From contig NZ_LR134533.1 of the NCBI RefSeq assembly GCF_900638685.1, positions 1,984,001-2,048,000 of the forward strand: a stretch of 64,000 nucleotides of DNA, given 5' to 3'. Below the pieces are notes generated by a model. That model worked only from the letters and a program-made list of their open reading frames with translations, did no database searches and was not told the DNA's origin. A program made the translations under genes and the position numbers. Below, piece by piece: positions 13,768-24,031 of the stretch. Positions within the stretch are counted from its first letter, which is position 1, and every line of letters begins with the position of its first letter. The DNA is from Neisseria weaveri (GTDB lineage Bacteria; Pseudomonadota; Gammaproteobacteria; Burkholderiales; Neisseriaceae).

Positions 13768-16161
13768 ATGGCTGCAAATTACGTTATTTGGTTTGAAAAT
13801 CTGCGAATGACCGATGTAGAAAGCGTTGGCGGTAAAAATGCTTCTCTGGGTGAGATGATTAGTCAGCTTACTGAAAAAGGTGTACGTGTTCCCGGAGGCT
13901 TTGCAACAACAGCAGAAGCGTATCGCGCATTTTTGGCACATAACGGTCTGAATGAGCGTATTTCTGCAGCCTTGGCTGCATTGGACGCTGAAGATGTCAC
14001 AGAGTTGGCTCGTGTCGGCAAAGAAATCCGCCAATGGATTTTGGATACGCCTTTCCCGGAGCAACTGGATAATGAAGTGAAACAAGCTTGGGATAAAATG
14101 GTGGCTGATGCCGGTACTCCGGACATTTCCGTTGCTGTTCGTTCGTCTGCTACTGCAGAGGATTTGCCTGATGCGTCTTTTGCCGGCCAACAAGAAACAT
14201 TCCTGAATATTAACGGCTTGGAAAATGTTAAAGATGCGATGAAACATGTATTCGCCTCTTTATATAATGATCGCGCGATTTCTTACCGTGTGCATAAAGG
14301 TTTTGCGCATGATGTGGTAGCTTTGTCTGCCGGTGTTCAGCGTATGGTTCGTTCAGACAGCGGTGCAGCCGGTGTGATGTTTACTATTGATACGGAATCA
14401 GGCTTCGAAGATGTTGTATTTGTAACGTCTTCTTACGGCTTGGGTGAAACCGTTGTTCAAGGTGCTGTAAACCCGGATGAGTTTTATGTTCATAAACCCA
14501 CTTTAAAGGCTGGAAAACCTGCGATTTTACGTAAAACTTTAGGTTCCAAGTTAATTAAAATGACCTTTACCGAGCAAGCTCAGGCAGGTAAATCGGTACA
14601 AGTGGTTGATGTTAACGAGGCAGACCGCAAGCAATTCTCTATTTCTGATGAAGAAATTACAGAGCTGGCTCAATACGCGTTGATTATTGAGAAACATTAC
14701 GGCCGACCAATGGATATTGAATGGGGTCGCGATGGGGTTGACGGTAAATTGTATATTTTGCAGGCTCGGCCAGAGACGGTTAAATCTCAAGAAAAAGAGA
14801 GCGGAAACCGTAGTTTGCGTCGTTACAACATCGCTGAAAAATCGGAAGTGTTGTGTGAAGGCCGTGCGATTGGTCAAAAAGTCGGCCAAGGTAAAGTGCG
14901 TTTGGTTAAAGATGCGTCGGAGATGGACAGCGTTCAAGCCGGCGATGTTTTGGTTACCGATATGACTGACCCGGACTGGGAGCCGGTTATGAAGCGTGCT
15001 GCGGCGATTGTAACCAATCGTGGCGGCCGTACTTGCCACGCGGCAATTATCGCCCGGGAATTGGGCATTCCTGCAGTGGTTGGATGCGGTGATGCAACCA
15101 GCGTACTTTCAGACGGCCAAGAAGTTACAGTGTCTTGTGCCGAAGGTGATACAGGCTTGATTTATGCAGGCCTGTTGAATGTAGAAGTTACAGATGTTGC
15201 TTTGGATAATATGCCGCAATCACCTGTTAAAATTATGATGAACGTCGGTAATCCTGAGTTGGCATTTAGTTTTGCAAATCTGCCTAGCGAAGGTATCGGT
15301 TTGGCACGTATGGAATTTATCATTAACCGTCAAATCGGTATTCACCCTAAAGCTTTGTTGGAGTTTGATAAGCAAGATGATGGTTTGAAAGCGGAAATTA
15401 CAGAGCGTATTGCAGGTTACGCTTCTCCCGTTGCATTTTATGTAGATAAGATTGCAGAAGGGGTAGCTACTTTAGCGGCTTCTGTTTATCCGCGTAAAGT
15501 GATTGTCCGAATGTCTGACTTTAAATCTAACGAATACGCGAACTTAGTGGGCGGTAATATTTACGAACCTCACGAAGAAAATCCTATGTTGGGTTTCCGA
15601 GGTGCGGCCCGTTATGTATCTGAAGATTTTAAAGAATGTTTTGCATTGGAATGTCAGGCTCTGAAACGTGTGCGTGATGATATGGGACTGACCAATGTGG
15701 AAATTATGATTCCATTCGTGCGCACGCTAAGTGAAGCTGAGTCAGTTGTTAAGGCATTAAAAGAAAACGGCTTAGAGCGTGGTAAAAACGGTTTGCGTTT
15801 GATCATGATGTGTGAGCTGCCAAGTAATGCTTTGTTAGCAGAACAGTTCCTCCAGTATTTTGATGGGTTCTCTATCGGTTCTAACGATATGACTCAATTA
15901 ACTTTGGGTGTAGATAGGGATAGCGGTGGTCCGATTGCAAGTACCTTTGACGAACGTAACCCTGCTGTAAAGGTCATGTTGCATTTGGCTATTTCAGCGT
16001 GCCGTAAGCATAATAAATATGTAGGTATTTGCGGTCAGGGTCCTTCTGATCATCCGGATTTCGCTAAATGGTTAGTTGAAGAAGGAATTGAAACTATTTC
16101 TTTGAATCCTGACACTGTGATTGAAACATGGTTGTATTTAGCTAAAGAGCTGAATAAATAA
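13768..16161 (+). CDS. ppsA: Phosphoenolpyruvate synthase
   Basis: PEP synthase converts pyruvate and ATP to PEP, AMP and phosphate for gluconeogenesis. Neisseria grows on lactate and pyruvate, so this is a central enzyme. The 797-residue length is standard. The N-terminal ATP-grasp domain starts with [10 protein letters not shown] and has [18 protein letters not shown]. The swivelling domain carries the phosphorylated His in [14 protein letters not shown] near residue 422, just after the regulatory Thr target of PpsR. The C-terminal PEP-binding barrel has GSNDMTQL and CGQGPSDHP with its catalytic Cys. No defects are seen. Confidence 0.96.
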   Translation: MAANYVIWFENLRMTDVESVGGKNASLGEMISQLTEKGVRVPGGFATTAEAYRAFLAHNGLNERISAALAALDAEDVTELARVGKEIRQWILDTPFPEQLDNEVKQAWDKMVADAGTPDISVAVRSSATAEDLPDASFAGQQETFLNINGLENVKDAMKHVFASLYNDRAISYRVHKGFAHDVVALSAGVQRMVRSDSGAAGVMFTIDTESGFEDVVFVTSSYGLGETVVQGAVNPDEFYVHKPTLKAGKPAILRKTLGSKLIKMTFTEQAQAGKSVQVVDVNEADRKQFSISDEEITELAQYALIIEKHYGRPMDIEWGRDGVDGKLYILQARPETVKSQEKESGNRSLRRYNIAEKSEVLCEGRAIGQKVGQGKVRLVKDASEMDSVQAGDVLVTDMTDPDWEPVMKRAAAIVTNRGGRTCHAAIIARELGIPAVVGCGDATSVLSDGQEVTVSCAEGDTGLIYAGLLNVEVTDVALDNMPQSPVKIMMNVGNPELAFSFANLPSEGIGLARMEFIINRQIGIHPKALLEFDKQDDGLKAEITERIAGYASPVAFYVDKIAEGVATLAASVYPRKVIVRMSDFKSNEYANLVGGNIYEPHEENPMLGFRGAARYVSEDFKECFALECQALKRVRDDMGLTNVEIMIPFVRTLSEAESVVKALKENGLERGKNGLRLIMMCELPSNALLAEQFLQYFDGFSIGSNDMTQLTLGVDRDSGGPIASTFDERNPAVKVMLHLAISACRKHNKYVGICGQGPSDHPDFAKWLVEEGIETISLNPDTVIETWLYLAKELNK

Positions 16162-16186
16162 TCATATATTTAATCTTAAACTAACT

Positions 16187-16228
16187 AAGATCCAGCTTAT
16201 TTTAAATGTAAGCTGGATCTTTTGTTTT
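16187..16228 (+). terminator. Rho-independent terminator of ppsA
   Basis: A 13-bp perfect stem (AAGATCCAGCTTA/TAAGCTGGATCTT) with a 9-base loop is followed by TTGTTTTTAG. It lies 25 bases after the ppsA stop. Confidence 0.87.
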
Positions 16229-16261
16229 TAGAGGATAAGTATTTTCCCTATGGAATAATAA

Positions 16262-16285
16262 AAAACGGCCAATTTATTGGCCGTT
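16262..16285 (-). terminator. Rho-independent terminator of the polyamine-binding protein gene
   Basis: On the minus strand AAACGGCCAAT pairs with ATTGGCCGTTT, followed by TTTATTATTCC. It lies just after the stop of the convergent gene at 16308. Confidence 0.83.
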
Positions 16286-16307
16286 TGATAAATTATGCGA
16301 ATTTAGA

Positions 16308-17459
16308 TTAATGGGCGGCTACTTTAACTTTCTGCCATAAATTTACAGTCAGTTTTTTAGCATCATCACTCATTTGTGGCATCACAAACCCATCTTTCAT
16401 ATCTTGCTCATTAGGGAAAATCGATCGAGTTGCAACTAAGGCAGGATCCATTTTTTCGCGAGCAGGAAGGCTGGCAGGGGCAAAGGTAACGTAATTACCA
16501 TTTTTAGCAGCAATATCAGCATCTAAAGTATAGTTGATATATTTGTGTGCGTTCGCGATGTTTTTGGCATCGGCAGGAATAAGCCAAGATTCAATCCAAA
16601 AGCCCATGCCTTTTGGTGTCAACACTTCTACGCCAACATTGTTTTTTACTTCTTTGGAGCGGGCTTTAGCCATGTTTAAATCTCCACCGTTTCCGGCTGC
16701 CAGACAGATGTCACCACGGGCTAATTCATCGATAACAGAAGGGCTAAAGCGTTTGATATCCGGACGAATAGCTTTTAAAACTTCAGCGGCTGCTTTGATG
16801 TCATCAGGATTGTCGCCTTTAGGATCTTTGCCCAAATAGTTCAAAACAATCGGGAACATTTCACTGGGCGTATCCCATAAAGCAATACCGCAAGATTTTA
16901 ATTTATTGGTATATTCAGGTTTAAATAATAAATCCCAACCGTTTTCAGGAAGGTTGTTGCCTAAAATTTCTTTGCCTTTGGCAGTAATTGCTAATGTGTT
17001 TACCCCTGAAAAATATGGCACGGCATATTCGTTACCCGGGTCTGCAGATTCCAACATTTTCAACAGTTCAGGGTCTATATTTTTGTAATTGGGGATTAGC
17101 TCTTTGTTAACCTTTTGATAGGCACCAGCTTTAATTTGTCGTGGAAGAAAAGCGATACCAGGTACAACCAAGTCATAACCTGATTTTCCTGTCAGCATTT
17201 TAGCTTCTAGGGTCTCATTATTTTCATACAAGTCGTATGTCAGGTTTAAATTGTTTGCTTTTTTGAATTCTTCGACAGTACTTTCATCTACATAGTTTGA
17301 CCAGTTGTAGATGTTGAGCGTGTCGGTAGCGGGCACTTCACCGGCATTGGCAGCAGTTGCAGCAGCATCTGCTTGAGGTTGGGCTGTTTTTTGCTCGCTT
17401 TGTCCACCGCAAGCTGTTAAAGCTAATGCGGTTAACATTGTTAATAAAGATTTTTTCAT
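16308..17459 (-). CDS. Spermidine/putrescine-binding periplasmic lipoprotein (PotD/PotF family)
   Basis: The 383-residue product has a lipoprotein signal peptide with lipobox LTAC (Cys17), then a Gln/Ala-rich linker to about residue 42. A periplasmic binding fold of the PotD/PotF type follows, with LNIYNWSNYVDE (start of the domain), GYDLVVPG, YFSGVNTLA and the C-terminal AHKYINYTLDA. Aromatic and acidic residues line the polyamine site in this family. No permease or ATPase gene is next to it, so it works with an ABC transporter encoded elsewhere. It is a single-gene unit, convergent with ppsA. Confidence 0.88.
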   Translation of the reverse strand: MKKSLLTMLTALALTACGGQSEQKTAQPQADAAATAANAGEVPATDTLNIYNWSNYVDESTVEEFKKANNLNLTYDLYENNETLEAKMLTGKSGYDLVVPGIAFLPRQIKAGAYQKVNKELIPNYKNIDPELLKMLESADPGNEYAVPYFSGVNTLAITAKGKEILGNNLPENGWDLLFKPEYTNKLKSCGIALWDTPSEMFPIVLNYLGKDPKGDNPDDIKAAAEVLKAIRPDIKRFSPSVIDELARGDICLAAGNGGDLNMAKARSKEVKNNVGVEVLTPKGMGFWIESWLIPADAKNIANAHKYINYTLDADIAAKNGNYVTFAPASLPAREKMDPALVATRSIFPNEQDMKDGFVMPQMSDDAKKLTVNLWQKVKVAAH

Positions 17460-17776
17460 ACGGGTTTTTTTCCTGATGAAAGAGTTATTAAGTAATTAAA
17501 TTATCAAAATTACCACCCCACAAAACCCCGGTGGTAATCCGTAATTATTGTAATAGAAGTGTTAATAAAAATCAAAATGATATCTAAATATGGATAGGAT
17601 GCTTTACTGTGTATATTGTTATTGGAAGTGAACATATTCGGTTTTAGTGATTGTCGTTTCCAAGATAAAAAATACTGTGGGAATGAAAAAATACTGATAA
17701 AAACTTGCATATAATCAGCTAAGTCTTTAAAATCGAACGTTTACGAAATTTTGATTTTCATCAGGAGATTTTATAT
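17460..17776. other. AT-rich intergenic region upstream of rpsT
   Basis: About 317 bases with no supported gene. A TATAAT hexamer at 17710-17715 (in TTGCATATAATC) is a likely -10 box for rpsT, although I see no good -35 box. A minus-strand open frame across 17510-17710 lacks a ribosome-binding site and was rejected. Confidence 0.5.
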
Positions 17777-18040
17777 ATGGCCAATAGCGCACAAGCCCGT
17801 AAACGTGCTCGCCAAGCTGTTAAACAACGTGCTCATAATGCCAGCTTGCGTACCGCTTTCCGCACTGCAGTAAAAAAAGTATTGAAAGCTGTTGAAGCCG
17901 GTGACAAAGCCGCTGCACAAGCAGTATATGCTGAATCAGTTAAAGTGATTGACCGTATCGCCGATAAAGGCGTATTCCACAAAAATAAAGCTGCTCGTCA
18001 TAAGAGTCGCTTGTCTGCAAAAGTTAAAGCATTAGCTTAA
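17777..18040 (+). CDS. rpsT: 30S ribosomal protein S20
   Basis: The 87-residue, very basic protein is a primary 16S rRNA binder. [18 protein letters not shown] is the S20 signature, followed by [13 protein letters not shown] and the C-terminal [21 protein letters not shown] ribosome-binding site precedes the ATG. It is a single gene with its own terminator. Confidence 0.98.
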   Translation: MANSAQARKRARQAVKQRAHNASLRTAFRTAVKKVLKAVEAGDKAAAQAVYAESVKVIDRIADKGVFHKNKAARHKSRLSAKVKALA

Positions 18041-18066
18041 ATTATTGCAGTTAACCTAAATCATTT

Positions 18067-18113
18067 GAAAATACCCCGATGAAACGGACGAGAGTTTGTT
18101 TTCGGGGTATTTT
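18067..18113 (+). terminator. Rho-independent terminator of rpsT
   Basis: AAAATACCCCGA pairs with TCGGGGTATTTT (12 bp) across a 23-base loop, followed by AATTTCTTGG. It begins about 27 bases after the rpsT stop. Confidence 0.8.
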
Positions 18114-18195
18114 AATTTCTTGGCTTTTTCGCTATAAAATGAAAAATAAAATAATTTAAGACTGGTTTTAGTCCCATTATTATGGATTTTGTTTT

Positions 18196-19383
18196 ATGAG
18201 AAATATCATGAAAGTACGCAATGTATTTATGGTTGTAGGGGGTAGCCTATTGGTGGAATATGCTTTCGCTAACGGGGCTGATGCAGCTTGGCAATGCACC
18301 TTGTTACAGGATAATACTGCCCGTTTGGCATGTTTTGATCAGGTTTATGGTGCGCAGCTTCCTTCTAGGCAAATATTTCACCAGGAAAATAAAAGAAAGC
18401 AGCCATCTAAATCTATTGATTTAGTCAAGACGGTTGATGCAAGCTTGAGTAACCAAGAAGCAACAATCGTATTTAGCGATATTAGCCAGACTAAACAACA
18501 GCAAGAAAGCGGTGGTTTTGAAAAGGCTGATGTTCAGCAGAATATTGTTGCCGACTCTTATACTCCTTTAAGCATTATGTACGATTTGGACCAAAATGAT
18601 TCAAGAGGACTGTTTTCTGTGAGGGAACATGAACCTATGTATTTAATTCCTTTTTGGTACAATCGGGCCCCTAATTTTCATCCGGAAACTTCTGCAAGAG
18701 GAAGAACCGAAGCGGCGAGATTTTCAGAACAGAGACGTTTGGAATCGAAAATGCAGGTGTCTTTCAAAACCAAGCTTTGGGAGGATGTTTTTAAAACAAG
18801 GGCTGATCTCTGGTTTGGATATACACAAAAGTCTGATTGGCAAGTTTATAACCAAGGTACTAAATCGGCGCCATTCCGCAATACGGATTACTCTCCTGAA
18901 GTTTTATTAACTCAACCGGTTAAGTCAGATTTGCCCTTGGGTGGAAAGTTACGTGTTTTAGGTTTGGGCTTTGTACATCAATCTAACGGCCAAAGCCGGC
19001 CGGAGTCTCGTTCCTGGAATCGAATGTATGCCATGGCAGGCATGGAGTGGGGTAAGCTTACAGTGATTCCTAAAGTATGGCTCAGAACATTTGATCAAAG
19101 CGGAAAAGAAGACGATAACCCTGATATCAATCACTTTATGGGTTATGGAGATGTTAAATTACAGTATCGCTTTAATGATAAACAAACTTTGGCTTCGGTA
19201 ATCCGCTACAATTTGAAGACAGGAAAAGGCTCTGTTGAGGCAGGTTATACATTCCCATTAAAAGGCAAACTGAAAGCTTATGTCCGCGGTTTTCACGGTT
19301 ATGGTGAAAGCTTGATTGACTATAATCATAAGCAGACAGGTTTAGGTATGGGGTTAATGTTTAATGACTGGGACGGCATATAA
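18196..19383 (+). CDS. pldA: Outer membrane phospholipase A (OMPLA)
   Basis: PldA is a calcium-dependent phospholipase A1/A2 forming a 12-strand outer-membrane barrel. After a signal peptide (cleavage near FANG-AD, about residue 27) comes a Cys-containing N-terminal extension of roughly 110 residues that E. coli PldA lacks, then the barrel. FVHQSNGQSRPES and SWNR contain the His-Ser-Asn triad with exactly the E. coli spacing (H142, S144, N156). The C-terminal HGYGESLIDYNHKQ and LGMGLMF are typical. An alternative start 12 bases downstream is possible. It looks catalytically intact. Confidence 0.93.
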   Translation: MRNIMKVRNVFMVVGGSLLVEYAFANGADAAWQCTLLQDNTARLACFDQVYGAQLPSRQIFHQENKRKQPSKSIDLVKTVDASLSNQEATIVFSDISQTKQQQESGGFEKADVQQNIVADSYTPLSIMYDLDQNDSRGLFSVREHEPMYLIPFWYNRAPNFHPETSARGRTEAARFSEQRRLESKMQVSFKTKLWEDVFKTRADLWFGYTQKSDWQVYNQGTKSAPFRNTDYSPEVLLTQPVKSDLPLGGKLRVLGLGFVHQSNGQSRPESRSWNRMYAMAGMEWGKLTVIPKVWLRTFDQSGKEDDNPDINHFMGYGDVKLQYRFNDKQTLASVIRYNLKTGKGSVEAGYTFPLKGKLKAYVRGFHGYGESLIDYNHKQTGLGMGLMFNDWDGI

Positions 19384-19474
19384 ATGCCAATTTGATTTTG
19401 CAGATACATTTCTTATTATTTCAACACGTATTATAATACTCCGTTGGCGTCAATAATTAATTGGATACTGGTGT

Positions 19475-20152
19475 ATGGCAGACAATGTGGCTCCGGGCGG
19501 TAAATTGGCAAGGGCTCTAAAAAAGTACCTGATTACAGGGGTGTTGGTATGGTTGCCGATAGCAGTTACCGTTTGGGTGATTACTTATATTATATCGGCT
19601 TCGGATCAGCTGTTTAATTTATTGCCCGCTCATTGGCAGCCGAAATATTTTTTAGGTATTGATGTCCCCGGTTTAGGAGTAGTGGCAGCTGTTTTTATTC
19701 TGTTTGCAACAGGTGTGTTTGCTGCCAATGTATTGGGTAAACAGATTATTTCCGCTTGGGATAAGTTCTGGGGAAAAATTCCGGTAGTCAAATCTATTTA
19801 TTCAAGCGTGAAAAAAGTATCTGAGTCGTTATTGTCTGATAACAGCCGTTCTTTTAAAACGCCTGTATTGGTACCGTTTCCCCAGCCGAATATATGGACC
19901 ATTGGCTTTGTGTCCGGCAGCTTGTCCGAACATATTGTAAAAGCCTTGCCTGATGAGGATTTTATTTCAGTTTATGTACCGACTACGCCCAATCCTACGG
20001 GCGGATATTATGTGATGGTAAGGAAGCATGATATCCAGGAGTTGGATATGAGTGTTGATGAGGCTTTGAAATATGTGATTTCGTTGGGTATGGTAATGCC
20101 GGACGAGGCTGTCAAATCCAAAATACTGTTGCAAGACAAAACGGCGGTTTGA
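19475..20152 (+). CDS. DUF502 membrane protein
   Basis: The 225-residue protein has two hydrophobic spans (about 20-45 and 65-90) and a conserved soluble part with GKIPVVKSIYSSVKKV, VLVPFPQPNIWTIGFVSG and VYVPTTPNPTGGYYVMV, all family signatures. DUF502 proteins have no established function. It lies directly upstream of aspS, a conserved pairing in betaproteobacteria, with a single uptake sequence between them near 20220. Confidence 0.9.
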   Translation: MADNVAPGGKLARALKKYLITGVLVWLPIAVTVWVITYIISASDQLFNLLPAHWQPKYFLGIDVPGLGVVAAVFILFATGVFAANVLGKQIISAWDKFWGKIPVVKSIYSSVKKVSESLLSDNSRSFKTPVLVPFPQPNIWTIGFVSGSLSEHIVKALPDEDFISVYVPTTPNPTGGYYVMVRKHDIQELDMSVDEALKYVISLGMVMPDEAVKSKILLQDKTAV

Positions 20153-20272
20153 TTTACTGAGAATAAAAATACCCGGTTCGATATTTTGAGTGTTGGCGGT
20201 ATTTTAAAATAAGTAATTTTTCAGACGGCCTTGCTAATCAATTTCAAGATGAAAAAATAAAAAGGTGAATTT

Positions 20273-22081
20273 ATGCGTACCAACTATTGTGGCTTAATCA
20301 GCGAACAATATTTAGACCAAACCGTTACCGTGAAAGGCTGGGTGCATCGCCGCCGCGACCACGGCGGTGTGATTTTTATCGACTTGCGCGACCGCGAAGG
20401 CATCGTGCAGGTGGTGATTGACCCCGACACACCGGAAGCCTTTAAAACCGCCGATTCAGCCCGTAACGAATACGTGTTAAGCATTACCGGTAAGGTACGC
20501 AACCGCCCCGAAGGGACGGCCAACGATAAAATGATTTCCGGCAAGATTGAAATTTTGGCGAAAGAAATCGAGATTTTAAACACTGCCGCCACGCCTCCCT
20601 TCCAAATCGACGACGAAAACATCAGCGAAAACGTGCGCCTGACCAACCGCGTTATCGACCTGCGCCGCCCGCAAATGCAGCGCAACCTGCGCCTGCGCTA
20701 CCAAGTAGCCATGGGCGTGCGCCGTTATTTGGATGCACAAGGCTTTATCGACATCGAAACGCCGATGCTGACCCGTTCCACTCCCGAAGGCGCGCGCGAC
20801 TACCTCGTGCCCAGCCGCGTGCATCCGGGCGAGTTTTTCGCTTTGCCGCAATCTCCGCAGCTGTTCAAACAACTGCTGATGGTGGCCGGTTTCGACCGTT
20901 ATTACCAAATCACCAAATGCTTCCGCGATGAAGATTTGCGTGCCGACCGCCAGCCCGAATTCACCCAAATCGATATTGAAACCTCGTTCTTAAGCGAGAA
21001 CGAAATCATGGACATCACCGAAGGCATGGCCAAACAGGTGTTCAAAGACGCATTGGGCGTGGAATTGGGCGATTTTCCACGTATGCCGTTCTCCGAAGCC
21101 ATGTTCTACTACGGTTCCGACAAACCCGATATGCGCGTGTCGCTCAAATTCACCGAGTTGACCGACTTGATGAAAACCGAAGAATTCAAAGTATTCCGTG
21201 CTGCAGCCGACATGAAAGGCGGCCGCGTGGTGGCTTTGCGTGTGCCGAACGGTGCGAAATTAAGCCGAAAAGACATCGACGAATACACCAAATTTGTCGG
21301 CATCTACGGCGCGAAAGGCTTGGCTTACATCAAAGTCAACGACGTGAGCAACATCACCAACGGCGAAGACAGCGGCCTGCAATCTCCGATTGTGAAATTC
21401 CTGTCTGAAAACTGCCTGAAAGAAATCATTGCCAAAACCGAAGCGCAAAACGGCGACATCATTTTCTTCGGTGCCGACAAAGCCAAGATTGTGAATGAAG
21501 CCATCGGCGCATTGCGTATCAAAGTCGGCCACGAACACGGCGCGGAAAACGGCTACTTCGTGGACGAGTGGAAACCGTTGTGGGTGGTTGATTTCCCGAT
21601 GTTTGAATACGACGAAGAAAACGACCGCTATGCCGCCATGCACCATCCGTTTACTTCGCCGAAACAAGGCCATGAAGATTTGATGGAAAGCGATCCCGAA
21701 AACTGCTTGGCGCGTGCCTACGATATGGTGCTGAACGGCTGGGAAATCGGCGGCGGCTCTATCCGTATCCACCGTGCCGACATTCAGGAAAAAGTGTTCG
21801 CCGCCCTGAAAATCACTCCGGAAGAGCAGCAAAACAAATTCGGCTTCCTGCTGGACAACCTGAAATTCGGTGCGCCTCCGCACGGCGGTTTGGCGTTCGG
21901 TTTAGACCGTTTGGTCACTTTGATGACCGGTGCCGAATCCATTCGCGACGTGATTGCTTTCCCGAAAACCCAGCGCGCACAATGCTTGCTGACCAATGCG
22001 CCGAATGCGGTTGACGAGAAACAACTGCGCGAGTTAAGCCTGCGCTTGCGTGCGAAAGCGACTGAAAACAAAGAAGCATAA
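20273..22081 (+). CDS. aspS: Aspartyl-tRNA synthetase
   Basis: This class II bacterial-type enzyme of 602 residues charges tRNA-Asp. An N-terminal OB-fold anticodon-binding domain ([19 protein letters not shown]) is followed by motif 2 ([18 protein letters not shown]). A GAD insertion domain of the bacterial type spans about 290-420, and motif 3 near 550 reads [11 protein letters not shown]. The coding sequence is noticeably more GC-rich in third positions than its neighbours, as expected for a strongly expressed gene. Many bacteria with GatCAB use a non-discriminating enzyme. I cannot tell which type this is from sequence alone. Confidence 0.96.
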   Translation: MRTNYCGLISEQYLDQTVTVKGWVHRRRDHGGVIFIDLRDREGIVQVVIDPDTPEAFKTADSARNEYVLSITGKVRNRPEGTANDKMISGKIEILAKEIEILNTAATPPFQIDDENISENVRLTNRVIDLRRPQMQRNLRLRYQVAMGVRRYLDAQGFIDIETPMLTRSTPEGARDYLVPSRVHPGEFFALPQSPQLFKQLLMVAGFDRYYQITKCFRDEDLRADRQPEFTQIDIETSFLSENEIMDITEGMAKQVFKDALGVELGDFPRMPFSEAMFYYGSDKPDMRVSLKFTELTDLMKTEEFKVFRAAADMKGGRVVALRVPNGAKLSRKDIDEYTKFVGIYGAKGLAYIKVNDVSNITNGEDSGLQSPIVKFLSENCLKEIIAKTEAQNGDIIFFGADKAKIVNEAIGALRIKVGHEHGAENGYFVDEWKPLWVVDFPMFEYDEENDRYAAMHHPFTSPKQGHEDLMESDPENCLARAYDMVLNGWEIGGGSIRIHRADIQEKVFAALKITPEEQQNKFGFLLDNLKFGAPPHGGLAFGLDRLVTLMTGAESIRDVIAFPKTQRAQCLLTNAPNAVDEKQLRELSLRLRAKATENKEA

Positions 22082-22103
22082 GATTCTTTAATTGAAAAAA
22101 CCG

Positions 22104-22132
22104 AGGCCGTCTGAAAATTTTTCAGACGGCCT
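22104..22132. terminator. Uptake-sequence terminator after aspS
   Basis: A perfect inverted uptake-sequence pair with a 3-base loop, 22 bases after the aspS stop, followed by TGTTTTC. Confidence 0.85.
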
Positions 22133-22271
22133 GTTTTCATTATATATATGGCTTAAAAGAGTTTTTCATGTTTATGGTAAGATTTGTATTTTGAGAGTAG
22201 CGATTTTAGATTTCTTAATCGTTAGCAGTCATAGTTAATAAAGAGACATAAGATTCCGGGCTTGGGAAAAT

Positions 22272-22300
22272 AAGGCCGTCTGAAAATTTCAGACGGCCTT
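22272..22300. terminator. Uptake-sequence terminator of the Slam-like gene
   Basis: An inverted uptake-sequence pair 21 bases from the stop of the minus-strand Slam-like gene, followed on that strand by ATTTTCCC. The 140 bases between this and the aspS terminator show nothing else. Confidence 0.8.
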
Positions 22301-22320
22301 TATTGATGAGATTATCCTGT

Positions 22321-23847
22321 TTAAAAGTTTTTTTCTACGGTAACGGATAGGTTGGTATTTTTTCGAGTTGCCCATGCTTGATTACTGTTAACCGTGTAGC
22401 GGTGAAAGTTTAATTTGGGTTTAAAGCCTTTATAAGACAGTTTGTTGTGGCTTAAGCTGATATTCCATGTTGTTTCTTTGTTTCTTTGTGATTCGTTGCT
22501 TAAGCTGGCAATGCCTTTGTAATTGCGTTTGGCTTGGGTGTAAAAAATACTGCTCTCGAGTCCGCCGGTATGTTTCCAATGTTGGATCCATCCCAAGCTG
22601 AATGCATGACGGTTATAAGCGGCGTTGTTTTGCTTAGAGTGGATTTGTTTGTGTTTGGGAATGAAGCGGTTGAATTGATAGCTGCCGATTAATAGCATAT
22701 CGGGTGTGATTTGATACGCTAAGGATGTATAGAAGCTGTCTTGCAAACCGTTATTCAATTTGGCTCTGTTTGCTTCTCTATAGTCTACAGCATATCGCTC
22801 GAATGAATATTGACTTTGCATTTTGTTGGAATGGGTATGGGTGTAAGCAATCTGTGCGCCTATTCCATGGTTAAGCATATAAGGCAGAACCCGCTTTGAC
22901 TTTTTAGGTTTGCTGCTGAAGTCGTCGCTTCCGCCAAATTGGGCTTGGTAAAAGGGCTTAATCGATAAAGAGTGTCGGTAATCCTGCCATTGCCAGCCCA
23001 GATGGATTCTGGAAAAAGCATGGTCGTATTCGGATTTTTTATCCAGGAAATAGCTTGTTCCGTTGATATGACTTTGAAAGATTAAGTTATGGTTTGTTTT
23101 CAGCGGCATGAGCTTGCTTATACCCAAGTGGTAGGAAAGGCCTGTTGCTGAAACAGGTGTTTCTGTTGAACATACGCGGTTGCTTATGCAGTATTTCGGG
23201 GGAGCATCGTTGATGTTTGATTGGCGGGTAGGGGTCAGTCCAGCATTTAGTTGCCAAGCAGTGGTATTTCTTATGGTGTTTTGAAACCGTGCGATATTGT
23301 ATTTTACATTTTTAGGGGTTTCCGGTTGGGAAAAAACGGTGTTGAAGTGATTGAGAGATTCTGACCATTGCTTGTCTTCAAACTGCATGGCAGCAAGATC
23401 CAACCTGATTCGCGGATTTTCAGGGATTTCTTGTAATAAGTTGTTATAGATTTTAATGGCGGATTTATAGTCTTTTTTCAGATATGCGAGCGTTCCTGAG
23501 GCTTGTTGCCGCATCGCAGGATTTTGATGTTGTTCAGGCAGCATGGCGTAGGCTTCAGAAAGAGAGGTCAGTAAGTCTTGCTGCTTGGTATCGATGGCTT
23601 GTTGCATTAGAGCAGTCAGCAGCTCCGGATTTTGGATTAAATCTTGATTGGTAATGGTGGGTACAGTGGTTTGATTGGCAGAATGTTCCTGCGCTTGGGT
23701 AGTTTGGTGCGATTGTTTTTGCAACGTTTCAACCCATTGCTCTTGTTGTATTTGTTCTGATTGCTGATCAGTGGGTGGATGGATGATTGATGCGGTAGTT
23801 AAATTTGATATCGGGATTATTATTAAGGTTAATAATATTTTTTTCAT
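22321..23847 (-). CDS. Slam-family outer-membrane translocator for surface lipoproteins (Slam2-like)
   Basis: The 508-residue product has a signal peptide (to about residue 20), a Gln-rich linker, a TPR-like helical region (about 70-190, YLKKDYKSAIKIYNNLL and PENPRIRLDLAAMQFEDKQW) and a C-terminal DUF560 barrel ending in Phe. This is the domain order of Slam proteins, which flip lipoproteins such as TbpB, fHbp and HpuA onto the cell surface. It is divergent from hpuA. In N. meningitidis Slam2 specifically exports HpuA, so context points to the same job here. The name rests on domain order and position, not on a search. Confidence 0.85.
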   Translation of the reverse strand: MKKILLTLIIIPISNLTTASIIHPPTDQQSEQIQQEQWVETLQKQSHQTTQAQEHSANQTTVPTITNQDLIQNPELLTALMQQAIDTKQQDLLTSLSEAYAMLPEQHQNPAMRQQASGTLAYLKKDYKSAIKIYNNLLQEIPENPRIRLDLAAMQFEDKQWSESLNHFNTVFSQPETPKNVKYNIARFQNTIRNTTAWQLNAGLTPTRQSNINDAPPKYCISNRVCSTETPVSATGLSYHLGISKLMPLKTNHNLIFQSHINGTSYFLDKKSEYDHAFSRIHLGWQWQDYRHSLSIKPFYQAQFGGSDDFSSKPKKSKRVLPYMLNHGIGAQIAYTHTHSNKMQSQYSFERYAVDYREANRAKLNNGLQDSFYTSLAYQITPDMLLIGSYQFNRFIPKHKQIHSKQNNAAYNRHAFSLGWIQHWKHTGGLESSIFYTQAKRNYKGIASLSNESQRNKETTWNISLSHNKLSYKGFKPKLNFHRYTVNSNQAWATRKNTNLSVTVEKNF

Positions 23848-23926
23848 ATTAGTATTTGTTTCTAAAAGTTTTTGAATCTATTTATAAAGTTATCTAATCG
23901 ACTTGTAAAAAAATGTTATTAAATAA

Positions 23927-23955
23927 TTGATAAACGCAATAATATCATCTATCAT
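23927..23955 (+). promoter_or_regulatory. Candidate promoter of hpuAB
   Basis: TTGATA (23927-23932) and TATCAT (23950-23955) are 17 bases apart and lie about 80 bases before the hpuA start. A Fur-box-like sequence follows directly. Confidence 0.6.
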
Positions 23956-23959
23956 AGAA

Positions 23960-23978
23960 AATAGTAATAATTATCGTT
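23960..23978 (+). promoter_or_regulatory. Candidate Fur operator upstream of hpuA
   Basis: AATAGTAATAATTATCGTT matches the 19-bp Fur consensus at 12 positions. It sits immediately after the -10 box, where bound Fur would block transcription in iron-replete cells. Iron repression of hpuAB is established in meningococci. The site here is inferred. Confidence 0.45.
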
Positions 23979-24031
23979 AAATTGGGAAATTTCGTAATTT
24001 TTAAAAATTTCTATTTTTGAAAGTGGATGCT

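Noticed and set aside
17510..17710. 66-codon minus-strand frame upstream of rpsT
   Set aside because: It has no ribosome-binding site and lies in AT-rich promoter DNA.
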